Assembly (NCBI GenBank): GCA_025997045.1
Contig: BNUB01000100.1
Location: 1-7,202 of the forward strand
Length of the DNA: 7,202 nt
Source: Betaproteobacteria bacterium
Lineage (GTDB): Bacteria > Pseudomonadota > Gammaproteobacteria > Burkholderiales > Rhodocyclaceae
Reading direction: 5' to 3'
Made by a program: the position numbers and the translations under genes. Below, one piece after another: positions 1 through 6,450 of the stretch (position 1 is its first letter; every line of letters begins with the position of its first letter). The notes beneath the pieces were generated by a model. It had not been told where the DNA came from, made no database searches, and saw only the letters and a program-made list of their open reading frames with translations.

Positions 1-1
1 G

Positions 2-1354
2 CCCGCGCCACGGCGTGCGGCCTACCGTGAGGAGCCGGTGAGTGCGATGGATGAGCTCGACGATGATGATTTTCATGTCACCCTGTCGAGTCTGGCCGCC
101 GACGCCATTCCGCGTGATCTGGCCGCCAGCGCCCCGCGTCGTCCGCTACAACGGCAGACGCCGCCGCCTGCCCCCGCCGCCCGTCAATCTTCAGCCCGAC
201 CCGTGGTGCGGCCATTCACCCCGCCGCGAATTGAAACCGCCGATTACGTGCCGCGCGCCGGCGCCTATCGTGACGCCTTCCGCGCCGCAGCGGACGCCGA
301 TGTGGCGCAGTCGGGGCAAGCGCAGTCACAGGTGCCGGAACGCATGGTCGAGAAGGTCGCCGAACGGGTTGCGGCCAAAATGGTGGCGCGCGGAGGCGAG
401 GCCGAGCGGGTGAAAGCCTTGCAGGAATCCAATGTGCGGCTGATGGATGAAATCACCGATATTCGCGTGATCATCGAACGCCAGCTTGCCGGGTTTGCCT
501 GGAACGAGACCCGGCGTCAGGCGCCGGTGCGGGCCGAAGTGCTCGGGCACTTGCTCGAAACCGGTTTCTCCGGGGTGACTGCGCGCTGGCTGGCGGAGTT
601 GATCGGCGAAGACGCCGAACCTGCCGAGGCGATGGAGACGGTGCGCAGTGCGCTTGACCAGCGTCTGCGCGTGCGTGACAGCGATACCGAAATCATCGAC
701 CGTGGCGGCGTGTATGCGCTGGTCGGGCCGACCGGCGTCGGCAAGACCACGACCACGGCCAAGCTCGCGGCGCGCTGCGTGATGCGCCACGGCGCGAACC
801 GGATGGCGCTGATCACCACCGACGGCTACCGCATCGGCGCGCAGGAACAACTGCGCATTTATGGCCGCATTCTCGGGGTGCCGGTGTTTACGGTGAAAGA
901 TGCCGCCGACCTGCGCCAGACCCTGGCCGAACTGAGCACTAAACACATGGTGCTGATCGACACCATGGGCATGAGCCAGCGCGACCGCATGGTGGCGGCG
1001 CAGGCGGCGATGCTGGCCGGGGCAGGGCGGGTCAAACGCCTGCTGCTGCTGAACGCCACCTGCCGTGGCGATACGCTGGATGACGTGATTCGCGCCTATG
1101 CCGGGCCGGATCTGGCCGGGGGCATGTTTACCAAGGTCGACGAAGCGGCGACGCTGGCCCCGGTGATCGACGTGGCGGTGCGGCATGAACTCGAAGTGTT
1201 CTATGTCACCAACGGTCAGCGCGTGCCGGAAGATTTTCATTTGCCCAACCGGGCCTACCTGCTGCACCGCGCCTTGCGTGGCACGGGGGCGGAATCGCCG
1301 TGGCGGCTGGATGGCGATGAAGCGGGCATGTTGCTTGCTGCGCAAGGAGCCTGA
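2..1354 (+). CDS. flhF: Flagellar biosynthesis GTPase FlhF, 5' end outside window
   Basis: FlhF is an SRP-family GTPase that directs where the flagellum is built, usually at the pole, working with FlhG at the inner membrane. The NG domain is complete. G1 GPTGVGKT lies at nt 725-748, the DGYRIGAQEQL motif at 821-853, DTMGMSQRD (G3, the usual DTxG form) at 959-985, and TKVDE (G4) at 1130-1144. GQRVPEDFH follows near 1216. The first ~100 residues are a Pro/Ala-rich linker. The typical FlhF N-terminal block (MxVKRF...ELGPDA) is absent from what is visible, and the frame is open to base 2, so I treat the gene as 5'-partial. An internal GTG at 38 (preceded by GAGGAG only 3 bases away) or ATG at 47 could be miscalled as the start. 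The stop at 1352-1354 is two bases before flhG, indicating one operon. Confidence 0.95.
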   Translation, partial: PAPRRAAYREEPVSAMDELDDDDFHVTLSSLAADAIPRDLAASAPRRPLQRQTPPPAPAARQSSARPVVRPFTPPRIETADYVPRAGAYRDAFRAAADADVAQSGQAQSQVPERMVEKVAERVAAKMVARGGEAERVKALQESNVRLMDEITDIRVIIERQLAGFAWNETRRQAPVRAEVLGHLLETGFSGVTARWLAELIGEDAEPAEAMETVRSALDQRLRVRDSDTEIIDRGGVYALVGPTGVGKTTTTAKLAARCVMRHGANRMALITTDGYRIGAQEQLRIYGRILGVPVFTVKDAADLRQTLAELSTKHMVLIDTMGMSQRDRMVAAQAAMLAGAGRVKRLLLLNATCRGDTLDDVIRAYAGPDLAGGMFTKVDEAATLAPVIDVAVRHELEVFYVTNGQRVPEDFHLPNRAYLLHRALRGTGAESPWRLDGDEAGMLLAAQGA

Positions 1355-1356
1355 TC

Positions 1357-2148
1357 ATGATCGACGGACGCGAAGACCAGGCAACCGGCTTGCGCCGCCT
1401 GTTCCGTCAGACCCCGCCTGCGGTGGTGACGCTGTATGCGACGGGCCGCTACCGCGCCCACAACGCGGTGCGGGCGGCGTATCGCATCGCCGGGCAGCGC
1501 CAGCGGGTGTTGCTGCTCGACGAAGCCGCCGGTGACAGCGCGCTCGGGCCGGTGTTTGAGCTGACGCCGGGGCCAGACCTGTTACAGATGCTCGATGGAC
1601 GCCTCACCCTGGCCGGACTGATTCAGCCCTTGCCCGGTCTCCTGGGCCGGGTGCCGACCGCCGCCGCCGCCCTGGCGCTGCCGCTGCTCGACGATGCCCG
1701 TCGCGCCTGCCTGATCGAAGCCCTGAAAGTCCTGCATCGCCATGCCGGGTTCGTGCTGATCCATGCCGACAGTGAGAGCGCCGAAGACCCGTCGCCCTTC
1801 GTGCTCGCCGCGCCCAACCGGCTGGTAGTGGCGGAAATCAGCGCCCGTGGGGCAGCGGAAGCCTACCGCGTGATCAAACAGCTTGCCGCCGCCGGAGCCG
1901 GTTCGGTGCATGTGGCCGCGGTGAGGGCGAAAAATCGCGCCGATGCCGAACGCTTTTTTGCCTCGCTGCGGGGCCTGGTACGGCGTCATGTCGGGGTGCC
2001 GCTGTTGTGGCTGGGCGAAGTGGAAAATGACGATATTGCCGCCGGTTTGACCCGCACGCCGCTGTCTGCCCGTGACACCGGCGCGGCCTTCCTCAACCGC
2101 CTGGCGGCCACGGGCGCGTGGCAGGCGGCTTCTGCCTTTCGCGGGTGA
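1357..2148 (+). CDS. flhG: FlhG/FleN-like MinD-family protein lacking the P-loop
   Basis: This 263-residue protein occupies the flhG (fleN) position, between flhF and fliA. In characterised species FlhG is a MinD-like ATPase that limits flagellar number and stimulates the FlhF GTPase through an N-terminal DQAxxLR helix. That helix is present here (DQATGLRRLF, residues 7-16). Where MinD proteins carry the deviant Walker A loop (KGGVGKT), this one reads LYATGRYRAHNAV (residues 26-38), with no GK(T/S). The following strand is LLLDEA (52-57) instead of LLLDAD, and the usual DTxAG switch reads as IHADSES. The overall alpha/beta pattern (VLLLD, LLQMLDGRLTL, VLIHAD, RLVVAE) still matches the family. 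ATP hydrolysis is therefore unlikely, while contact with FlhF may persist; both are inferences. The start is ATG 1357 with AAGGAG at 1344-1349, spacing 7. Confidence 0.88.
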   Translation: MIDGREDQATGLRRLFRQTPPAVVTLYATGRYRAHNAVRAAYRIAGQRQRVLLLDEAAGDSALGPVFELTPGPDLLQMLDGRLTLAGLIQPLPGLLGRVPTAAAALALPLLDDARRACLIEALKVLHRHAGFVLIHADSESAEDPSPFVLAAPNRLVVAEISARGAAEAYRVIKQLAAAGAGSVHVAAVRAKNRADAERFFASLRGLVRRHVGVPLLWLGEVENDDIAAGLTRTPLSARDTGAAFLNRLAATGAWQAASAFRG

Positions 2149-2191
2149 GAGATATCATGTATCAGGTCTCTGAACGTGATCACGGCCAGGC

Positions 2192-2206
2192 TGGCAATGT
2201 CATCGC
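2192..2206 (+). promoter_or_regulatory. Candidate sigma-54 (-24/-12) promoter upstream of fliA
   Basis: TGGCA at 2192-2196 and TCGC at 2203-2206 give the invariant GG-N10-GC spacing of sigma-54 promoters (GG 2193-2194, GC 2205-2206), and 5 of 7 and 3 of 4 positions match the TGGCACG/TTGC consensus blocks. Transcription would begin near 2218, about 70 bases upstream of the preferred fliA ATG at 2289. Flagellar genes of this class are sigma-54 controlled in several polar flagellates, which makes the site sensible. It is nevertheless one short match found by eye, and it would lie inside the coding sequence if fliA starts at 2157. Confidence 0.3.
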
Positions 2207-2288
2207 CAGTAAGGGACAATGGCCGCCTCCCGCAGCACGCTCGCCTGTGCCTGCCCGTCCACGCCGCAAGAAAATACAGGTTGTCTGG

Positions 2289-3071
2289 ATGTACGATCCC
2301 GAAGGTCATCTCGATATTGATCATCTGGTGGTGTCATACGCACCGCTGGTGAAGCGTATCGCTTATCAGTTGATGGCCAGGCTGCCCGCGAGTGTCGAGG
2401 TCGAAGACCTGATCCAGAACGGCATGATGGGGCTGCTGGACGCGATCAACCGTTTTGAGCCCGGCATGGCGCAGTTCGAGACCTATGCCGTGCAGCGCAT
2501 CCGTGGCGCGATGCTCGATGGCCTGCGTGAAAACGACTGGGTGCCGCGCAGCCTGCGCCGCGACATGCGCGAGATCGAAAACGCGATCAGCCAGCTCGAG
2601 CAGCAAAATGGCCGCACCCCCACGGAGGTCGAGCTGGCGGAATGTATGGGGGTGTCGCTGGTCGACTATCAGCGCATGCTCGATGACGCCCGTGGCCACC
2701 AGCTCATCTATTTTGAAGACTTCACCCATGACGGTGGCGATGATTATCTCGACCGCCATTTGGGCGAAGTCGATGACGATCCGCTCTCCATGCTCGAAGA
2801 CGCCGACACCCGCGCCCATCTGGTGAAGGCGATCGAAGCCTTGCCCGAGCGCGAGAAAATGGTGATGGCGCTGTACTACGGCGAGGAGCTCAACCTGCGC
2901 GAAATCGGCGAAGTGCTCAACGTCACCGAATCGCGGGTCAGCCAGATGCACAGTCAGGCGGTCGCACGCTTGCGCATCCAGATTCTGGGCGCGCTGCCGT
3001 CGTCCAAACCCCGGCCTGTCGGCGGCGCGCGGCGCGGGCGACCGCCGAAAAAGCCCCCGACCGAAGATTGA
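2289..3071 (+). CDS. fliA: Flagellar sigma factor FliA (sigma-28) with extended basic tail
   Basis: This is the RNA polymerase sigma factor that transcribes late flagellar genes such as filament, motor and chemotaxis genes; FlgM normally inhibits it. Region 2 is clear, with LVVSYAPLVKRIAY followed by VEVEDLIQNGMMGLLDAI and GLRENDWVPRSLRR. Region 3 (TPTEVELAECMGV) and region 4 (REKMVMALYYGEELNLREIG, then VTESRVSQMHSQAVARLR) follow. From ATG 2289 (ACAGG 8 bases upstream) it is 260 residues, starting MYDPEGHLD like family members. ATG 2157, nine bases after the flhG stop, would add 44 residues of Pro/Arg-rich sequence; ATG 2118 inside flhG is unlikely. The last ~25 residues are a Pro/Arg/Lys-rich tail including RRGRPPKK, beyond the usual end of FliA. 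motC begins 12 bases after the stop. Confidence 0.96.
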   Translation: MYDPEGHLDIDHLVVSYAPLVKRIAYQLMARLPASVEVEDLIQNGMMGLLDAINRFEPGMAQFETYAVQRIRGAMLDGLRENDWVPRSLRRDMREIENAISQLEQQNGRTPTEVELAECMGVSLVDYQRMLDDARGHQLIYFEDFTHDGGDDYLDRHLGEVDDDPLSMLEDADTRAHLVKAIEALPEREKMVMALYYGEELNLREIGEVLNVTESRVSQMHSQAVARLRIQILGALPSSKPRPVGGARRGRPPKKPPTED

Positions 3072-3083
3072 GCGAGCGCCATC

Positions 3084-3839
3084 ATGGACAAGATCAGCCT
3101 TGTTGGCATCATCGTTGCGATTGGCGCCATCCTGTTGGGGCAAGTGCTCGAAGGCGGACATGTGTCCTCGCTGGTGCAGCCGACAGCGTTCCTGATCGTG
3201 GTAGGGGGGACGGTCGGCGCGGTGTTGCTGCAAAGTCCGGCGCAGATTTTTTTCGATGGCCTGAAAATGGTGAAGTGGGTGTTCGTGCCGCCACGGGCGA
3301 CTCACGAGCAGGTCATCCGCATGATCAACAACTGGAGCGTGGTTGCACGGCGTGACGGCCTGCTCGTACTCGAACGCAACATCAATCAGCTCGACGACCC
3401 CTTCATGCGCCGTGGCCTGCAGATGCTGGTAGACGGCCTCGACCCGGAAAAGCTGCGCGAGGCGCTGGAAGTGGAGACCGACAACTGGGAGGCATGGCTG
3501 CGCCAGTGCTGCAGAGTGTGGGAGAGCGCGGGCGGCTATTCCCCCACCATCGGCATCCTGGGCGCGGTGCTGGGGCTGATTCACGTGATGGAAAACCTCT
3601 CCGACCCGACCAAACTCGGCGCCGGCATCGCGGTGGCGTTCGTGGCGACCATCTACGGCGTGGGGCTCGCCAACCTCGTGCTGTTGCCGATCAGCAAAAA
3701 GCTCAGCATCCATATCAGCGCGATGGTCGAGCAGCGTGGCATGTTCGTTGATGGCCTGGTGGGCATCGCCAGCGGCGACAATCCGCGCATCATCGAGGCC
3801 CGCTTGCAAGGCTATCTGCCCCAGGGCGCAGGGGGATGA
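3084..3839 (+). CDS. motC: Flagellar motor stator protein MotC (MotA/PomA family)
   Basis: This is the four-helix stator subunit that, with MotD, forms an ion channel in the inner membrane and pushes on FliG. It has 251 residues. The first two helices are at about 5-20 (LVGIIVAIGAILLGQVL) and 32-50 (PTAFLIVVGGTVGAVLL). A large cytoplasmic loop (about 55-150) carries the charged stretch DPFMRRGLQMLVDGLDPEKLRE. The last two helices lie in the hallmark stretch GGYSPTIGILGAVLGLIHVM and GIAVAFVATIYGVGLANLVL. This wording matches the MotC branch found beside fliA in Pseudomonas-type operons better than E. coli MotA. The start is ATG 3084, with a weak GAGCGAG upstream. motD follows with one base between stop and start, so the two subunits are probably made in step. 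Confidence 0.95.
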   Translation: MDKISLVGIIVAIGAILLGQVLEGGHVSSLVQPTAFLIVVGGTVGAVLLQSPAQIFFDGLKMVKWVFVPPRATHEQVIRMINNWSVVARRDGLLVLERNINQLDDPFMRRGLQMLVDGLDPEKLREALEVETDNWEAWLRQCCRVWESAGGYSPTIGILGAVLGLIHVMENLSDPTKLGAGIAVAFVATIYGVGLANLVLLPISKKLSIHISAMVEQRGMFVDGLVGIASGDNPRIIEARLQGYLPQGAGG

Positions 3840-3840
3840 C

Positions 3841-4695
3841 ATGGCGCGGCGGCGTAAAGTCTGGGAGCATGAAAACCATGACCGCTGGCTCGTGTCCTAT
3901 GCCGACTTCATCACCCTGCTGTTTGCCTTTTTTGTGGTGATGTATTCGCTCAGTTCAGTCAACGAAGGCAAATACCGCGTGCTCTCCGACTCCCTGGTGC
4001 AGGCATTTCGCAATGTCGACGCCACCGAGGACGGCACCCCGGCACTGCTTCAGCCCGTGACCGTCGTCCCCCGCGCCGCCCCCAAGCGCACCGCCAGTGA
4101 CGACGAAGCGGCCAAACGTCGGCGTCAGGTCTCGCAGACCATGCACAACATGGCCGGCGCCATCCGCCGCGTGCTGCAACCCCTGACCGAAAACGGTCAG
4201 GTCAGCGTCTCGGAAGGGGCGTTCGGCATCAGCGTGGAGATCAACGCCAGCCTGCTGTTTTCCCCCGGCGACTCGACGCTCGGACAGGAAGCGGTAACCG
4301 CCCTGCGCGCCGTGGCCGGGGTGATCGCGCAGGAGAACTTCCCCGTGCTGGTCGAAGGCCATACCGACAACATCCCGATCAACACCTTCCGCTTCCCTTC
4401 AAACTGGGAGCTGTCCGCAGCGCGGGCATCGTCAGTAGTGCGCCTGTTCATCGACTCCGGCGTCGCCCCCGAACGCCTGACCGCCGCCGGCTACGCCGAC
4501 CAACGCCCGGTGGCGAGCAACACCAGCGATGTTGGCCGCGCCCGCAATCGCCGCGTGGCGATCATGATCGAATCCCGAGCCGCCGAAGCCACTCCCGCCG
4601 CACCGGGCGCCATCGCGGACGACGACCCGATCAGCTCCATCCTCCCCCCCGACCCCCCGCCACCACCGGCGTTCGAGCAGATAGAGGTGCGGTAA
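3841..4695 (+). CDS. motD: Flagellar motor stator protein MotD (MotB family, OmpA-like)
   Basis: This is the stator partner of MotC, anchoring the complex to peptidoglycan and supplying the ion-binding aspartate. It has 284 residues. The single N-terminal helix is in SYADFITLLFAFFVVMYSL (about 19-37), and Asp22 is the expected ion-carrying residue. A charged periplasmic plug/linker (about 40-120) follows. The OmpA-like peptidoglycan-binding domain comes next: VEGHTDNIPI with His174, NWELSAARASSVVRLFI, LTAAGYADQRPV and GRARNRRVAIMI. The end is a Pro-rich tail (ILPPDPPPPP). I chose ATG 3841, just after a G-rich stretch at about 3829-3835, because MARRRKVWEHENHDRW matches family N-termini. An upstream in-frame ATG at 3736 lies inside motC and adds unrelated residues. 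This is the last flagellar gene in the window; base composition drops sharply about 50 bases after its stop. Confidence 0.95.
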   Translation: MARRRKVWEHENHDRWLVSYADFITLLFAFFVVMYSLSSVNEGKYRVLSDSLVQAFRNVDATEDGTPALLQPVTVVPRAAPKRTASDDEAAKRRRQVSQTMHNMAGAIRRVLQPLTENGQVSVSEGAFGISVEINASLLFSPGDSTLGQEAVTALRAVAGVIAQENFPVLVEGHTDNIPINTFRFPSNWELSAARASSVVRLFIDSGVAPERLTAAGYADQRPVASNTSDVGRARNRRVAIMIESRAAEATPAAPGAIADDDPISSILPPDPPPPPAFEQIEVR

Positions 4696-4753
4696 GGTGG
4701 AGTTTTAACGGTATGCTTTAGAGCGTAAATCGGAGTTGCTTCCATAGGGGAAT

Positions 4754-5278
4754 GTGTCAGTGCTGGCTGCATTTTTTTTGATTCTTGTCCCGCTGTTCTT
4801 GTTCTGGCTTGTTAATGCAGGATGGCCAGTGCGGGCTGTGATTTTTGTGATTTTTTGTGCACTGTTCTTGCTCGTTGATGCAGAATTGATGGATATATTA
4901 GCGATTCTGCTTATTTCGGCTGTGGCGATCTTTTCATTTGTAGATATTTTTAGGGAAAAGACTGGTGCTAAGGTGTTATTATTGTTAAGTTCTGGGTTTA
5001 TTTTTTATGCACTGATTGCGCGCAGTATTGTAATTGGTGATGCCGACGAGTTTGCGGCAATTTTTGTGCAGACTTATCAATGTGCGCCTGCTGCAAAAGA
5101 TTTGATAAATGGTAATGTGGTTTGGGATAGGATCTCTGGTAATGTGCGAGCGATTAAAACGATAAGAAAATTGGGCTATAGTAGAATAATGATATACGAA
5201 AACCGTACTCTTAGGTACAGTTATTTAGATGATTCGAGAACTATTACATTAAAACCGTGTGGCAAAGCAGCGCCATGA
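4754..5278 (+). CDS. Orphan immunity-like membrane protein, unrecognised family
   Basis: I do not recognise this 174-residue protein. It has four likely membrane helices (about residues 3-20, 25-41, 45-62 and 70-93) and a soluble C-terminal part of about 80 residues (from GDADEF) ending with CGKAAP. The gene is AT-rich (about 35% GC by hand count at 4981-5040), unlike the flagellar genes and the RHS core on either side. It sits directly before an RHS core fragment and its TGA overlaps that fragment's ATG (ATGA, 5275-5278). Such AT-rich small genes between displaced RHS fragments are usually immunity genes, but its matching toxin is missing: motD ends 58 bases upstream. The last few residues are encoded by bases at the junction with RHS DNA, so the native C-terminus may have been replaced. 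The start is GTG 4754 or GTG 4760; AGGGG at 4746-4750 is better spaced for 4760, and TAG at 4745 closes the frame upstream. Confidence 0.7.
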   Translation: MSVLAAFFLILVPLFLFWLVNAGWPVRAVIFVIFCALFLLVDAELMDILAILLISAVAIFSFVDIFREKTGAKVLLLLSSGFIFYALIARSIVIGDADEFAAIFVQTYQCAPAAKDLINGNVVWDRISGNVRAIKTIRKLGYSRIMIYENRTLRYSYLDDSRTITLKPCGKAAP

Positions 5279-6450
5279 CAGACCCCACCGGCGCCACCCA
5301 ATACCGCTACCAACAAATCGGCGCCGCCGGCGGCAACAACGCCGTGCAGCTCAGCTACGACCCACTGAGCCGGATCATCCAGACCAAAAACACCCAACTC
5401 GGCACCTTCAAATACAGCTACCTGGGCGACACCGGGCAGCTCACCGACGCCCTGCTCAGCGGCAGCCCAATCCAGCGCGGCTACGCCTACGAACCCGACA
5501 CGGGCGACCGCCGCCTGTCAAACATCCTCAACCCGAGCGCGGCGCGCAGCTATACTTACCAAACCGCCCCGGAAAACCTGATCATGGGCTTGACAGAGAC
5601 CGCCGCCAGCCAAAGCAAAACGTGGACTTACGCCTACGACGCCCTCGACCGCCTGCAAACCGCAGCGCGGGACGACGGCGCACACTACGACTACACGCTC
5701 GACGTGGCGGACAACATCCAAAGCATCACCGACCCCGAAGGCGCCTGGACATACACCCACGACAACGCCAACAAATTCGACCAGGCCCCGTACCGATACG
5801 ACGCCCTGGGCAATCTCATCGAAGACGAAGCGCACACCTACCAGTGGGACATGGAAAACCGCCTGACCGGCATCGGTTACGACTATGACCCGTATGGGAG
5901 TTTGATCAACAACCCGACAAGCGCACCGGAGTTCGGCTATGCGGGGATGCAGTATCACCAACCGAGCGGGTTGTATCTGACCAAATACCGGGCGTATGAC
6001 CCGAGGACGGGGAGGTGGCTGTCGAGAGACCCGATTGGGGAGGCGGGTGGGCTGAACCTCTATGGGTATGTGGGGGGGAATCCGGTTTCGTTTGTGGATC
6101 CGCTGGGGTTGGCTAAAGATGGAAAACCACTCAATGAGGATAATTGTGCTGCACTCGACAAGATTGTCCAGTATGAGAAAGATCACGGTAAGATCTTCAC
6201 TATTCTGAAATACAATCCTGTGAATTTTTCCTCCGATGTTACGTATTTGGACGCGGCATTTCCAAGCCAAGGTGGGGAAATTAGCATTGACTGGATGATG
6301 CGGAGCGCTGGATTTGGTTTTACCACATTCAATGGCGGCTCTATGTTTACATACTCCATAGGGAATTGGTATTATGGAGAGAATGGGACAGTTACCCTTG
6401 AGCAAATGTTCAAGCCTGCTATCGAAGAATGTAGGTGTATGAAAAAATGA
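5275..6450 (+). CDS. Displaced RHS core fragment with C-terminal toxin tip (RHS-CT)
   Basis: This is the distal piece of an RHS/YD-repeat polymorphic toxin, 391 residues from ATG 5275 (GTG 5257 would add six). YD-type repeats run through residues 1-200 (YDPLSRI, YAYEPDTGD, YAYDALDRLQ, YRYDALGNL). Then comes YDYDPYG and the RHS-associated core end: LYLTKYRAYDPRTGRWLSRD, NLYGYVGGNP and the closing DPLGL. In RHS proteins this end forms the self-cleaving aspartyl protease; both aspartates (D252 and D275) are present with the usual spacing of 23. The variable tip follows (residues 280-391). There is no N-terminal PAAR, membrane or secretion region, and no good ribosome site, so it is either silent or translated by coupling to the gene before it (ATGA overlap). 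The usual HLGSVR-like segment is missing at residue 202. The stop overlaps the next gene's ATG. Confidence 0.88.
   Translation: MTDPTGATQYRYQQIGAAGGNNAVQLSYDPLSRIIQTKNTQLGTFKYSYLGDTGQLTDALLSGSPIQRGYAYEPDTGDRRLSNILNPSAARSYTYQTAPENLIMGLTETAASQSKTWTYAYDALDRLQTAARDDGAHYDYTLDVADNIQSITDPEGAWTYTHDNANKFDQAPYRYDALGNLIEDEAHTYQWDMENRLTGIGYDYDPYGSLINNPTSAPEFGYAGMQYHQPSGLYLTKYRAYDPRTGRWLSRDPIGEAGGLNLYGYVGGNPVSFVDPLGLAKDGKPLNEDNCAALDKIVQYEKDHGKIFTILKYNPVNFSSDVTYLDAAFPSQGGEISIDWMMRSAGFGFTTFNGGSMFTYSIGNWYYGENGTVTLEQMFKPAIEECRCMKK
5284..5465 (+). repeat. Direct repeat of RHS core DNA, copy 1
   Basis: This stretch matches 6928-7202 in the same orientation. Bases 5284-5332 are identical to 6928-6976 (49 of 49). 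Bases 5361-5465 match 7098-7202 with only a GGG-to-CCT change (102 of 105). Copy 1 lacks 93 bases present between these blocks in copy 2. The repeat continues at least to the window end, so its full length is unknown. Copies are about 1.65-1.74 kb apart and bracket the toxin tip and its immunity gene, so recombination between them would delete or exchange that cassette. Confidence 0.95.
6112..6447 (+). other. Variable toxin tip domain of the RHS fragment, unknown fold
   Basis: These are the 112 residues after the DPLGL cleavage motif. GC content falls and codon choice changes immediately after 6112, as expected for an exchangeable effector domain. The domain begins AKDGKPLNEDNCAALDKIVQ, with a short charged helix, then a Gly/aromatic-rich stretch (GGEISIDWMMRSAGFGF, FTYSIGNWYYGENG), and ends EECRCMKK. 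It has three cysteines. I see no nuclease HNH, ADP-ribosyltransferase, deaminase or peptidase motif that I trust. A membrane-embedded immunity candidate downstream suggests action at or through the membrane, but that is inference. Confidence 0.6.

Noticed and set aside
38..46. GTG 38 as the true start of flhF, preceded by TGA in another frame and GAGGAG
   Set aside because: The frame is open to the window edge and the conserved FlhF N-terminal block is missing from this start, so the gene most likely begins upstream.
326..1345. Long open frame on the - strand opposite flhF, and others opposite fliA/motC and the RHS core
   Set aside because: They lie antisense to clearly conserved genes, are His/Arg/Gln-rich as expected for GC-rich shadow frames, and show no family motifs.
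2118..2156. fliA start at ATG 2118
   Set aside because: It would overlap flhG by 31 bases and add residues unlike FliA; 2289 or at most 2157 is more sensible.
3736..3840. motD start at ATG 3736
   Set aside because: The extra 35 residues lie in another frame of motC and do not resemble MotB-family N-termini, which begin near MARRRKVWEHENHDRW.
4696..4753. Terminator or promoter between motD and the first accessory gene
   Set aside because: There is no GC-rich hairpin followed by T's, and TTAACG with TAAATC is too weak a match to call a promoter.
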